DNA from: a virus
IMG/VR virus record: IMGVR_UViG_3300025674_000016
Coordinates: 91,703 to 155,702 of that record
Direction: 5' to 3' (one strand)
DNA: 64,000 nucleotides
The notes below the pieces were generated by a model. That model was given only the letters and a program-made list of their open reading frames with translations, was not told where the DNA came from and ran no database searches. The translations under genes and the position numbers were made by a program. Positions 19,612-27,773 of this stretch are shown piece by piece (position 1 is the stretch's first letter; each line of letters starts with the position of its first letter).

Positions 19612-20426
19612 ATATCGTAGGATTAGGCAACACAGGCTGCAATGTAGCCAAAATATTTGAAAACTACCCTCAATATAAGGTCTTCCAGATCGATACAGAA
19701 GAGCGCGAGGGCAAAAATACATTTTTATTCCCTCAATTCGACCACCCAGAGGACTATGAAAGGGGGTGCCCTGATTTAAGCGGGTTTCTTGATATTCAAG
19801 GCGATACTTTTTTTATTTTGGGAGGACCAGGTAGCATTACGGGTGCATCCTTAAGAATATTAGAACAAATTAAGCACTGCAATATTAGCATTATTTATTT
19901 TAAGTCTGATCAGAGCCTCTTATCGAACATAGGGCAACTTCATCAAAGGGCTACCTTTCATATTCTACAAGAGTACACCAGATCAGGCGTGTTCAAAGAG
20001 ATTTTTTTGCTTGACAACCAAGTGATCTCTGGTATTATTGGCGATGTTCCGATTGTTGAGTACTACAGCAGGATCAACAACTTGGTTGTGCCGATAATTC
20101 ACTTTATTAATGTGTTTAACAATACAAAACCAGTTATGAGTACCTTTTCAAATTTGGCCGAGACTTCAAAAATAAAAACTCTTTCCATTCTCAACATGGA
20201 AGACGGAACAGAGAAGGCGTTTTTTTCTCTTGACAGCCCAGTTGAATCAAGGTACTATTACGGCATTGGTTCTGAGTCGCTTAAAAACGACTCGACTCTA
20301 AACAACAAAATCAGGAATCAAATGAAGATTAGTGAGGTTAAAACTGGTTTTGGTATCTATGAAACAAGCTACAACTATAACTTTTGTTATGGTGTTCTTT
20401 GTAGCCGAGAGATCGCAACTTTTTGA
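19608..20426 (+). CDS. Candidate tubulin/FtsZ-like GTPase
   Basis: 272 residues, overlapping the polymerase stop (ATGA). The N-terminus MNIVGLGNTGCNVAKIF resembles the first nucleotide-binding loop of FtsZ/TubZ proteins, and GGPGSITGAS at about 71-80 resembles the tubulin signature GGGTGTG. The spacing of about 65 residues between them fits the Rossmann-like GTPase fold. The protein is shorter than FtsZ or PhuZ (about 315-380), so the C-terminal domain would be reduced. Another Rossmann nucleotide-binding protein is possible. No homology search was possible. Confidence 0.45.
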   Translation: MNIVGLGNTGCNVAKIFENYPQYKVFQIDTEEREGKNTFLFPQFDHPEDYERGCPDLSGFLDIQGDTFFILGGPGSITGASLRILEQIKHCNISIIYFKSDQSLLSNIGQLHQRATFHILQEYTRSGVFKEIFLLDNQVISGIIGDVPIVEYYSRINNLVVPIIHFINVFNNTKPVMSTFSNLAETSKIKTLSILNMEDGTEKAFFSLDSPVESRYYYGIGSESLKNDSTLNNKIRNQMKISEVKTGFGIYETSYNYNFCYGVLCSREIATF

Positions 20427-20434
20427 TTTTTTGC

Positions 20435-20463
20435 TTGACAGGCTGTTTTTGTTCTGTCATACT
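20435..20463 (+). promoter_or_regulatory. Sigma70-type promoter for the SSB gene
   Basis: TTGACA at 20435-20440, a 17-base spacer, CATACT at 20458-20463. It lies 57 bases before the SSB start and follows a T-rich stretch. Confidence 0.7.
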
Positions 20464-20520
20464 GTTCGCAGATGGTTGAACGCCATCAACTATAGACCCA
20501 TTAACACATAGGAGGAAAAA

Positions 20521-21276
20521 ATGGGACTTAACATGGATAAGATTCGCGCTAAGTACAATGCTCTCAAGAACGGTGGTGCCAAGGGTGAAACCAAGAACAA
20601 CTTCTGGAAGCCTCAAGAAGGTGAGCAGACAATTCGTATTGTGCCTACGCCCGATGGTGATCCGTTCCGAGACTATTGGTTCCACTACAACGTGGGCAAG
20701 GCAATGGGCTTCTTGAGCCCAAAAAAGAACTTTGGCGAGGAAGATCCCTTGAATGACTTTGTTCGTTCTCTCTGGTCCGACTACAACCAAACTCAAGACG
20801 AGGAAACCAAAAAGCTGGCAAAAGACCTGAGCGCCAAGCAACGTTTCTTTGCTCCTGTGCTTGTGCGAGGAGAGGAAGATCAGGGTGTTCGCATCTGGGG
20901 CTTCTCCAAGACTGTCTACGAGGATATTCTGGGCATGATCTTGGACCCTGACTATGGTGATATCACCGACATTGATCGAGGGTTTGACTTGAAGGTCACA
21001 TACGGTAAGCCTGCTGGAGCGCAGTATCCAAAGACCACAATCAAGGCTCGTCGTAACCCTACGCCCCTGAGCGAGGATAGAAACCAGGTGTCTGCTTGGC
21101 TGGACAACATTCCAGACTACAACACCCTGTTCCCTCGCAAGACCCCTCAAGAAGTCCAAGTTATTTTGGACGAGTTCCTGATGGCGGGTTCCAACCCTGA
21201 AGAGGTCTCCTCCGAGACCACCCGCTACTCAAACGGTGCAACCGACGTTGACAAGGCTTTCGACGACCTTCTCTGA
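20521..21276 (+). CDS. Single-stranded DNA-binding protein, gp32-like
   Basis: 251 residues with the gp32 architecture: basic N-terminus (KIRAKYNALKNGG), OB-fold core with GEQTIRIVPTPDGDPF and YWFHYNVG, and an acidic C-terminus (VDKAFDDLL) used for partner contacts. Oddity: the gp32 zinc site CP..FGExCPxC is replaced by SPKKNFGEEDPLND at 66-79 and the whole protein lacks cysteine. Own promoter and own terminator suggest strong independent expression. It works with UvsX, the next gene. Confidence 0.9.
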   Translation: MGLNMDKIRAKYNALKNGGAKGETKNNFWKPQEGEQTIRIVPTPDGDPFRDYWFHYNVGKAMGFLSPKKNFGEEDPLNDFVRSLWSDYNQTQDEETKKLAKDLSAKQRFFAPVLVRGEEDQGVRIWGFSKTVYEDILGMILDPDYGDITDIDRGFDLKVTYGKPAGAQYPKTTIKARRNPTPLSEDRNQVSAWLDNIPDYNTLFPRKTPQEVQVILDEFLMAGSNPEEVSSETTRYSNGATDVDKAFDDLL

Positions 21277-21294
21277 TCCTTTTTAACCTAACCC

Positions 21295-21320
21295 AAGGGG
21301 GCCATCGTGCCCCCGCTTTT
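21295..21320 (+). terminator. Rho-independent terminator between SSB and UvsX
   Basis: GGGGGC at 21297-21302 pairs with GCCCCC at 21309-21314 around a 6-base loop, followed by GCTTTT. It overlaps the leader of uvsX, so it may attenuate rather than fully stop transcription. Confidence 0.8.
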
Positions 21321-21332
21321 CAAGGAGACAAA

Positions 21333-22421
21333 ATGGTTGACATTGAAGCAATGCGCAAATTGCTTAACAAAAAGGCAGGTATGCCCGTTGCGCACAATCT
21401 TAAACAACAAAACCCAACAGAGGTAAAAGATTGGATTCCAACTGGCTCTCGCTGGTTGGACTCAATTATTTGTCGTGGCAAGTTGGCCGGTATTCCTGTT
21501 GGAAAGGTGGTTGAGATTGCAGGGCTGGAAGCAACTGGCAAGAGCTATATGGCCGCCAAGATCGCAAGCAACGCCCAGCGTCTAGGTCATACTGTAGTTT
21601 ATTTTGACTCAGAGTCAGCGATTGACCCAAGCTTTCTTGCAAATGCTGGGTGCGATGTCGAGACCCTTATCTATGTTCAGGCCCAGACTGTTGAGTTTGT
21701 GTTGGAGTCCATTGAGGAGTTCTTGAAGACCGGAGAACAGTTTTTATTTATTTGGGATTCTCTTGCTCTGACGCCTGCTATTTCCGATGTTGAGGGCGAC
21801 TTTAATCCCCTATCATCTATGGCTGTCAAAGCAAGAATCTTGGCAAAGGCAATGTCAAAGATTACGATCCCAATTGCCAATTCTCAATCAACCTTATTGG
21901 TCCTCAACCAGTTAAAGACGAACATCACTAGGAACCCCAACATGGCCCTCGTTGAGCCCTACGTTACTCCTGGTGGCAAGGCGATGGCTTATACTTACAG
22001 CCTTCGCATCTGGCTAACTGGTCGTAAATCAAAGGCGTCCTATATCAACGACGACAACGGATTCAGAATCGGCTCAGAAGTAAAGGCTACGTTGAAGAAA
22101 TCTCGCTTTGGAACGGCAGGAAGGCAAGCAACGTTTAAGATCCTATGGGGCGATGAGGTGAGGATCTTAGACGAAGAAAGTTGGCTGGAGGCTATTAAAA
22201 AAAGCAAGAACATCACGATCAAGGGCTCGTGGTATTACATGAATATGGGCAACGGAGAGGAAATGAAGTTCCAGCCCGGACGTTGGATGGATATGATGGA
22301 GAATCCAGAGTTCAAAGCTCGCGTACTAGAGATCATGGAAGAAGAGGTTATCCTCAACTTCAAGAACCGCGAAGGAGATTCTCAAGGCTTTTATGATATT
22401 GACGGTGATGAAGATGAATAA
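21333..22421 (+). CDS. uvsX: RecA-like recombinase UvsX
   Basis: 362 residues. Walker A GLEATGKS at 64-71, the RecA-type VVYFDSESAID strand, Walker B region FLFIWDSLALTP, and VLNQLKTNI followed by TPGGKAMAYTYSLRIWL, typical of UvsX/RecA. It forms filaments on ssDNA for recombination-dependent replication and repair. Start ATG behind AAGGAG. The last codons overlap the next gene. Confidence 0.93.
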   Translation: MVDIEAMRKLLNKKAGMPVAHNLKQQNPTEVKDWIPTGSRWLDSIICRGKLAGIPVGKVVEIAGLEATGKSYMAAKIASNAQRLGHTVVYFDSESAIDPSFLANAGCDVETLIYVQAQTVEFVLESIEEFLKTGEQFLFIWDSLALTPAISDVEGDFNPLSSMAVKARILAKAMSKITIPIANSQSTLLVLNQLKTNITRNPNMALVEPYVTPGGKAMAYTYSLRIWLTGRKSKASYINDDNGFRIGSEVKATLKKSRFGTAGRQATFKILWGDEVRILDEESWLEAIKKSKNITIKGSWYYMNMGNGEEMKFQPGRWMDMMENPEFKARVLEIMEEEVILNFKNREGDSQGFYDIDGDEDE

Positions 22422-24342
22422 AAACTTTATCTTCATATTGTTCGCAGTCGCCTTCTTGTCTTGTCAAGAGGGTGGCAGGTCCGTTGAAACCCCCTGTGAG
22501 AAGGGGGATATTATGTTGTGTGATGGTGAGACAGTTGGCAACTGCGAGCCTGGATATCGTGTGTGTTTTGAGAATGTTTTGGACAATCCAGTAACAACCT
22601 ATTGGAGCGAATGTATAGACCGCAAAGACCCCGAAGAAGAACGCTGCAACTATAGTGATGACGATTGTGATGGTGAGATAGATGAGGGTGTTGCAAACCT
22701 TTGTGGCAAGTGTGGTCTTGAGCCACAAGAACTTTGCAATAAAAATGATGACGATTGCGATGGTGAGATAGATGAAGGTTTCGCTGGGCAAAGAGAGCTT
22801 TGCAATGGTATTGATGAAGACTGTGACGGGGTAATTGATGAGGGTCTAAGCAAGCGTCAAGCTTGCGAGCCACCAAATGTTCAAGCAGGAATAATTTATA
22901 ATGATGACCCCGGCTCAAGGTCTTCTTGTTTAAGGGGCTGGACAGAGTGCAGAGAAGGCAGTTGGACACCTTGTGCAGAGTGGCAAGGACCAACGCCTGA
23001 AATCTGTGATGGCATCGACAACAATTGTAATGGCGACACAGATGAAATTGACGCACTTAGAAGGCCATGTGGATTTTCTAATATAGGGCAGTGCGAATTT
23101 GGTATTGAGATCTGCTTTGACAACGATATTATCTGTGTTGATAGTGTTGGACCGCAAAATGAAATTTGCGATGGAATCGACAATGACTGCGACTGGTATA
23201 TTGATGAAGAATTAGCTCGTGAGTGTTCAACCATTTGCGGCGAAGGAGTGGAGAGGTGCCAAGAAGGCACTTGGATTGACTGCACTGCCCCACAGCCAGT
23301 TGCTGAAGTTTGTAATGGTGTTGATGATGACTGCGATGGCCTAGTGGATGAAGATATTTTTTGTGAGTGTCAAGCAGGTGCAATGCAGCCTTGTATTGCA
23401 GAGCCTTGTGGCTGGGGCACTCAAGTTTGTTTAGAGGAGGGAGTTTGGGATGTTTGTGTTGGCGGAGTTGTTCAAGCTGAGCTTTGCAATAATCACGATG
23501 ACAATTGCAACCAACAGGTTGATGAGAACCTTTCAAGACCGTGTTATGAAGGGCCTGAGAACACTCAGGGTGTTGGAGTATGCGTTGGAGGCATAGCAGA
23601 GTGCAGAGAGGGGGAGTGGCAAGATTGTGTCGGCCAAGTTGTTCCCAATCAAGAATTATGCGACGGCATCGATAACGACTGTGATGGAAACATTGATAAC
23701 CTTGAAAGATTTTTTGAAAAGGTCGATATGGTCTTCGTTGTTGATGTATCCGGTTCGATGAATAGTTTTATTGATTCTATAGCGACTGGTATCACAAGAT
23801 ATGTGAGCAGTATTCGAGGGCAAAATCATAAATTTGGTTTGATTTTGTATGGATCAAACTTCTATACTGATTATGGAGAATCTATTTTATTTTTACAACT
23901 CTCTGAAATAAGCGATCTCCTGCTTGCTTTGGCTAATATAATTCTTAGTGGACAAGATGAGCCTTCGATTGATGCGATTTTCTTTGCATCCAACCCATCG
24001 AATGAGTTACAATTGGCCTGGAGATCAGACGCAACTCCAATTATTATTTTGCTTAGCGATGAGGAACCACAAACTAGGCTGTTTTTAACTCAACAAGATT
24101 TACAGGGCTTAACAAGAACTTGTTTGCTGCCTGGTTGCAATTCGCAAACAAACGATAATTGGACAGACGGAGACCCACTTGAACTTTTTGCTTTTGTTGA
24201 GTCATCATCGATTATCTTTTGGGAAAGTGCAATATTCGCAGAAGGCAACAGAGTATTCAACATTCAGAGATTGCTCTTTGACGACATGCTTGAGGCAGAT
24301 TTAGAACTAATTTTCAGGGAGGTGTGCAGAGAAACAGAATGA
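22408..24342 (+). CDS. Lipoprotein with eight MopE-type repeats and a VWA domain
   Basis: About 644 residues. A signal peptide ending in the lipobox FLSC is followed by a Cys-rich region with eight acidic repeats of the form D-x-D/N-C-D/N-G-x-x-D-E (for example DDDCDGEIDEG, IDNDCDGNID) at about 75-435, then a von Willebrand A domain beginning KVDMVFVVDVSGSMNS, which contains the metal-site motif DxSGS. Such modules occur in secreted and surface proteins of Myxococcota-type bacteria; in a phage it is unexpected and probably host-derived. Start choice among ATG 22393, 22408 and 22414 is uncertain. Possible role: surface-exposed protein made in the infected cell, or part of the virion. Confidence 0.85.
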   Translation: MKMNKNFIFILFAVAFLSCQEGGRSVETPCEKGDIMLCDGETVGNCEPGYRVCFENVLDNPVTTYWSECIDRKDPEEERCNYSDDDCDGEIDEGVANLCGKCGLEPQELCNKNDDDCDGEIDEGFAGQRELCNGIDEDCDGVIDEGLSKRQACEPPNVQAGIIYNDDPGSRSSCLRGWTECREGSWTPCAEWQGPTPEICDGIDNNCNGDTDEIDALRRPCGFSNIGQCEFGIEICFDNDIICVDSVGPQNEICDGIDNDCDWYIDEELARECSTICGEGVERCQEGTWIDCTAPQPVAEVCNGVDDDCDGLVDEDIFCECQAGAMQPCIAEPCGWGTQVCLEEGVWDVCVGGVVQAELCNNHDDNCNQQVDENLSRPCYEGPENTQGVGVCVGGIAECREGEWQDCVGQVVPNQELCDGIDNDCDGNIDNLERFFEKVDMVFVVDVSGSMNSFIDSIATGITRYVSSIRGQNHKFGLILYGSNFYTDYGESILFLQLSEISDLLLALANIILSGQDEPSIDAIFFASNPSNELQLAWRSDATPIIILLSDEEPQTRLFLTQQDLQGLTRTCLLPGCNSQTNDNWTDGDPLELFAFVESSSIIFWESAIFAEGNRVFNIQRLLFDDMLEADLELIFREVCRETE

Positions 24343-24566
24343 AGAAAAATAAAGAATGGGTCAACAGTCCAGACCACTACAATCAATCTAAAAAAGAGTT
24401 GTGGGATATTTTCCTTGACTTGGGTTGCGCAGAAGGGTATTGTGTTTCAAGTATCTACAAGTATGTCTATAGACACAAAGAAAAGAACGGAGTCCAAGAC
24501 TTAAAGAAAGCGAGAGCATGCTTGGACTTTTTAATCGAACACTATGACGAAATATTTGAGGAGTGA
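24339..24566 (+). CDS. DUF3310-like protein
   Basis: 75 residues from an ATGA overlap with the lipoprotein stop. NSPDHYN near the start, then a helix pair with YKYVYRHKEKNGVQDLKKA and CLDFLIEHYD, matching the small phage family often labelled nucleotide kinase-like (DUF3310). Its biochemical role is not established. Confidence 0.65.
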   Translation: MKKNKEWVNSPDHYNQSKKELWDIFLDLGCAEGYCVSSIYKYVYRHKEKNGVQDLKKARACLDFLIEHYDEIFEE

Positions 24567-24568
24567 AA

Positions 24569-24868
24569 ATGGTAACACAAAAAGACGTAAAACATTTAAA
24601 GTCTCTTTACAAGTTGCCTAAGCATCAAATCAAAAAACACCCTGAGTTTAAGGCATTTGAGCTGGTTCCGAAGATCCCCAAGCGAGGGACAAATATCGAC
24701 GTTATTCTTATGGAGGAGGACAAAGAAAAAACAATTCGCTTTCTCTTCAGCAAGAACAATGAATCCTTTGTTAGCGTAGACATGAACACTAGCGAGGATA
24801 AGACCTGGGAAGAGTTTATCGTTGAGAACAAAAGCTTTTTTGATTATCTAAGGAGGACAAAGAAATGA
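24569..24868 (+). CDS. Small phage protein, unknown
   Basis: 99 residues, start ATG 24569 chosen over GTG 24563 because GAGGAG is then 6 bases upstream. Basic N-terminal half with a helix-loop (VKHLKSLYKLPKHQIKKHP) followed by beta-type sequence (TNIDVILMEED, TIRFLFSKN). No family recognised. Ends in an ATGA overlap with the next gene. Confidence 0.6.
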   Translation: MVTQKDVKHLKSLYKLPKHQIKKHPEFKAFELVPKIPKRGTNIDVILMEEDKEKTIRFLFSKNNESFVSVDMNTSEDKTWEEFIVENKSFFDYLRRTKK

Positions 24869-25158
24869 ATTACGGAGAGATTAAGCTAGAAACGGATAGC
24901 GTTAGCGCACTAACAGATAGTAGTGGAAACGAACTAGAAGGGTTATATCTTCTCAGGCTCGCCAAGTGGGTCCATCTTCTTGATGAGGACAAGTGGGTCA
25001 AACTTGATGCGCCTCTTGTTGAGGGAGGGGTGGTTAGGGAAGTCGAGCCACACACCGAAGGTGCAATGAGAATTATATTGCATGATACAAGTGAAGAATT
25101 CTTTAACCCCCACCATCACTGGTTTGTTCCACTTGAGGGAGGACAAAAAAATGAGTGA
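24865..25158 (+). CDS. Small phage protein, unknown
   Basis: 97 residues, acidic, beta-rich, with an HHHW segment near the C-terminus (FFNPHHHWFVPL). ATGA coupling at both ends places it in the accessory operon 24.3-28.2 kb. No family recognised. Confidence 0.6.
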   Translation: MNYGEIKLETDSVSALTDSSGNELEGLYLLRLAKWVHLLDEDKWVKLDAPLVEGGVVREVEPHTEGAMRIILHDTSEEFFNPHHHWFVPLEGGQKNE

Positions 25159-25489
25159 AAAAGAGATTATGATTGGCATTTGGGACTGCGACTTGCCGCC
25201 GGATGAGTTAGGTAGAAGATTTATTGCTATGCCTGACACTTTCTTTAAAGAATATACAGAGGTATATATCGACACAATAAATAAACCATCCATGCTTGTA
25301 CATGGCCCCAATGACGATGGATTTAGAAGAAACTATAGGGGAATACGCCAGGTTGGCCCACCCGATAATGGTTTCGATCAGTATTTTCATAGCTTGGGCT
25401 ATAAGGAGGGAGATCAGTTCCCGATAACTGTAGAGTGTTGTGACAACCAGTTCTGGCTTGTGAACCCAGGAGAGTTAGGCCGAGAATGA
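25151..25489 (+). CDS. Small phage protein, unknown
   Basis: 112 residues from ATG 25151, which follows GGGAGGA; the frame is open upstream to 25082 but that part overlaps the previous gene. Contains IGIWDCDLPPDELG and a VECCDNQFWLV end. It overlaps the previous gene by 8 bases. No family recognised. Confidence 0.6.
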   Translation: MSEKEIMIGIWDCDLPPDELGRRFIAMPDTFFKEYTEVYIDTINKPSMLVHGPNDDGFRRNYRGIRQVGPPDNGFDQYFHSLGYKEGDQFPITVECCDNQFWLVNPGELGRE

Positions 25490-25505
25490 AGGATTTTTAC
25501 AAAAT

Positions 25506-25727
25506 ATGCGAAATATGAAAGTTAGAGGGGACTTTTGCCCTAGTTGCAAGAAAATAACAGAGTGGCACCCCATTCCTGATTCGCTAGCTTCTTTCTGTGA
25601 GTGCGGCTTTGTTCGGTGCGGATGGGGCAAGAAGGATGAAAGCGGGACAAGAATTTATGATGCGGGCGTCACAATACAAGAGTGGCTGGAGTGGCTACAT
25701 AAGAGATCTGAGGAGGAAGAGGAATGA
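25506..25727 (+). CDS. Small zinc-ribbon protein
   Basis: 73 residues. CPSC near the N-terminus and CECGFVRC downstream give four to five cysteines that could bind zinc; the C-terminus is acidic (EEEEE). Starts at ATG 25506 or 25515; neither has a strong ribosome-binding site. Function unknown. Confidence 0.55.
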   Translation: MRNMKVRGDFCPSCKKITEWHPIPDSLASFCECGFVRCGWGKKDESGTRIYDAGVTIQEWLEWLHKRSEEEEE

Positions 25728-26050
25728 GCGATGAATTTGCAGATAAGAAAGGGATTCGTTGGAATCCCAAAGAAATGCTCAATGACCTGTGGCAGCGTCT
25801 CGAAACTGCAAAAGCATTTCACAAGGTTGCCGTAGAAGAAAGAGACTATGAAAGAGCCCTCTGTGACCGATACAAAAAAGAACTGTACGAACTTCGCTCA
25901 CTTTATGAGGGTGTTCTTTCTCGCATCAACAAGTTGGAAGACGACACAAGAGCAGCAATAGAGTTTAATGAAGATGTGTTGCATGATGATACTGCTACCC
26001 TGATGATCTTAGAGTTTTGCGAGGACATTACAAAGTTGGTTGGAGAATAA
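25724..26050 (+). CDS. Small coiled-coil protein
   Basis: 108 residues starting in an ATGA overlap. Residues about 20-80 are predicted by eye to form a coiled coil (charged heptads with KELYELRSLYEGVLSRINKLE). No family recognised. Confidence 0.58.
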   Translation: MSDEFADKKGIRWNPKEMLNDLWQRLETAKAFHKVAVEERDYERALCDRYKKELYELRSLYEGVLSRINKLEDDTRAAIEFNEDVLHDDTATLMILEFCEDITKLVGE

Positions 26051-26051
26051 A

Positions 26052-26291
26052 ATGAGCGCAGACATTGAACTTTTTAGAGACACTCATTATGGCTTAGAAA
26101 CTTCTTTATCTATGGAAATAAAGGCGCAAGGCTGGGTTTCTTTATGTATTGAAAACGATCATGTAAAAGCCCCCGGCGATTCTCAAATCTCTGAGGTGTG
26201 GCTAAACTTGCAAGAAGAAGAACATAGAAATGTCGCCAAAAACCTTATCAAACATCTACAACACCAACTAAACATTTGGGATGAGAAATGA
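26052..26291 (+). CDS. Small protein, paralogue of 26830-27054
   Basis: 79 residues from ATG 26052 (GGAG upstream). It shares LS(M/L)(E/D)I near the start and the closing helix HLQHQL(N/E)I with the protein at 26830, which suggests duplication around the capsid-like gene lying between them. Function unknown. Confidence 0.6.
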   Translation: MSADIELFRDTHYGLETSLSMEIKAQGWVSLCIENDHVKAPGDSQISEVWLNLQEEEHRNVAKNLIKHLQHQLNIWDEK

Positions 26292-26833
26292 GTGAAAACA
26301 ACAACTACACAACAAAGGACAAAGAAATGAGTGAAAACAACAACTACACAACAAAAGAAAAATGGGAAAAGACCGGCCTACTTGATTCTCTTTCTGACGA
26401 GAAAGCAAGCAAAATTGCACATCTATTCGAGAACCAGGCCCGATACCTAATGAGCACTTTTAGTGATCGAGACATTCCTAGCGAGTTTGGATTTTTAAAT
26501 AGATCCTTTGCGATAATTCGGGATGTCTTTGAAGGGGATGACTTGTCTTTTACATTTGAAGCAACCAACCTCCCTGCCTTTATTTACGCAAAAGAAGGAC
26601 AAACTGATGAAGAGGGGGCGGCCATGACAACCACGCCCCATCAGTTCGACACCCAGCCCACGAGTGAAGACGACGCCACTATTGCTGAAATTGTGAGAAA
26701 AGAACTTAATAGTAGGTACGCTGGCAAACATTTGATCTTTGGTGCGCCGCTTGTGGATGTTAACGGTTTTGGCTGTGTCTGCGCGGCTGTTGACGGCGGC
26801 TCAAGATTGGTTTTTGGAGGATATGAGAAATGA
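26288..26833 (+). CDS. Truncated paralogue of the major capsid N-terminus
   Basis: 181 residues. After a duplicated 13-residue start (the unit beginning MSENNNYTTK occurs twice), residues about 25-95 match the capsid protein: KWEKTGLL against KWEQTGLL, FENQARYL against LENQAKEL, FAIIRDVFEGDD against FPIVRRVFGGLI, then NLPA against SLPA. The shell domain of gp23 is absent; instead there is an acidic linker and an unrelated C-terminal domain (HLIFGAPLVDVNGFG). The protease site LRE of the capsid is not kept. It could bind scaffold, chaperonin or capsid during assembly; a decaying duplicate is the alternative. Confidence 0.8.
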   Translation: MSENNNYTTKDKEMSENNNYTTKEKWEKTGLLDSLSDEKASKIAHLFENQARYLMSTFSDRDIPSEFGFLNRSFAIIRDVFEGDDLSFTFEATNLPAFIYAKEGQTDEEGAAMTTTPHQFDTQPTSEDDATIAEIVRKELNSRYAGKHLIFGAPLVDVNGFGCVCAAVDGGSRLVFGGYEK

Positions 26834-27054
26834 GTAGTAGCGTCGAAATAAAAGATGATGGTTGTAAATCTCTTTCTCTCGACATAAGAACATCTGGTGT
26901 CGGACTTGAGGTTTGGAGAGAGGACGCCGAAGGGACGGAACTTATTACGATCTGGTTTGGTCTAAGGCGTAAGGAAGACAGAGAAGAATTACAAAAACTT
27001 ATTTTTCATCTCCAACATCAATTGGAGATTCATGAGAGGTTAGGTTGGGAATGA
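26830..27054 (+). CDS. Small protein, paralogue of 26052-26291
   Basis: 74 residues, ATGA-coupled to the capsid-like gene. LSLDIRTSG and the final IFHLQHQLEI align with its sister upstream. The pattern (two strands, then an amphipathic helix) is the same in both. Function unknown. Confidence 0.6.
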   Translation: MSSSVEIKDDGCKSLSLDIRTSGVGLEVWREDAEGTELITIWFGLRRKEDREELQKLIFHLQHQLEIHERLGWE

Positions 27055-27365
27055 ACGAGGCAAAGAGAATAAAAAAGTTCCTGCGAAACAAAGACAATAA
27101 AGTTATTGTAAAAATTGTTGAGACAGACCCTTGGGGTGGAGATGTGGTCTTGACCACTACATTGACTTATGATGATCTGGTAAAAGAAACCTTGCTATGG
27201 GAACAAAAGTTCAAGCAGGACTACGGATGCTTACCGGGAATTGTTATGGATGCCCCCTGGCTTATCTACTTTGTCACAATAGAGAATAAAGAAGGCGAGG
27301 AGCTTTATAAAAAAACTTTCTGGAAGAAGGAAGAAACAAGAGAATTCCTTAATGACGAGGGATGA
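27051..27365 (+). CDS. Small phage protein, unknown
   Basis: 104 residues, ATGA-coupled. Begins with a basic helix (AKRIKKFLRNK) followed by beta-type sequence and a C-terminal KKTFWKKEETREFL. No family recognised. Confidence 0.58.
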   Translation: MNEAKRIKKFLRNKDNKVIVKIVETDPWGGDVVLTTTLTYDDLVKETLLWEQKFKQDYGCLPGIVMDAPWLIYFVTIENKEGEELYKKTFWKKEETREFLNDEG

Positions 27366-27769
27366 TGATGAATAGGTTTTACCAGAGACTTGTGGACATT
27401 ACGTCTAATGAGCGGTATTTTTACAGTGATTTCGATATCACTTTCGGAAAGCAGAAAGGGCCAAACCCAGATCCCATCGAGGTTCGTTGTAGTTTTCAAG
27501 ATTTGGTAAAGCTTTGTGATGACATTGAATCTGAAGGGTTCACGGGAATCATTGAGTTGGACCCTAGAAGGCTTTTGTTTGGAGTTCGCTTCGTGACCCA
27601 TGTCGGAGATCCCGATGAGATTGTAAAGGTTTTTTGTGACGTGAGGGGTATCCACCTCATCATCCAAAGCCTTAAATTGAGTTATCCCGATGTAGTCGAA
27701 GAATTTAACACTCTTTTTTCATCTGAAGGTGAGCCTTTCTTTTCCAAGTTGGCTTTGAGGTGGAGGTGA
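27362..27769 (+). CDS. Small phage protein, unknown
   Basis: 135 residues; three Met codons at the start overlap the previous stop. Alternating strands and helices with FQDLVKLCDDIESEGFTG and FGVRFVTHVGDPDEIVKVF. No family recognised. Confidence 0.58.
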   Translation: MMMNRFYQRLVDITSNERYFYSDFDITFGKQKGPNPDPIEVRCSFQDLVKLCDDIESEGFTGIIELDPRRLLFGVRFVTHVGDPDEIVKVFCDVRGIHLIIQSLKLSYPDVVEEFNTLFSSEGEPFFSKLALRWR

Positions 27770-27773
27770 TAAA

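Noticed and set aside
20338-21159. Long minus-strand frame opposite the SSB gene
   Set aside because: The plus-strand frame has promoter, ribosome-binding site, gp32 motifs and terminator; the minus frame has none.
22511-23536. Minus-strand frames opposite the MopE repeats
   Set aside because: His/Ser-rich shadows generated by the GAT-rich plus-strand repeats; the lipoprotein frame is clearly the real one.
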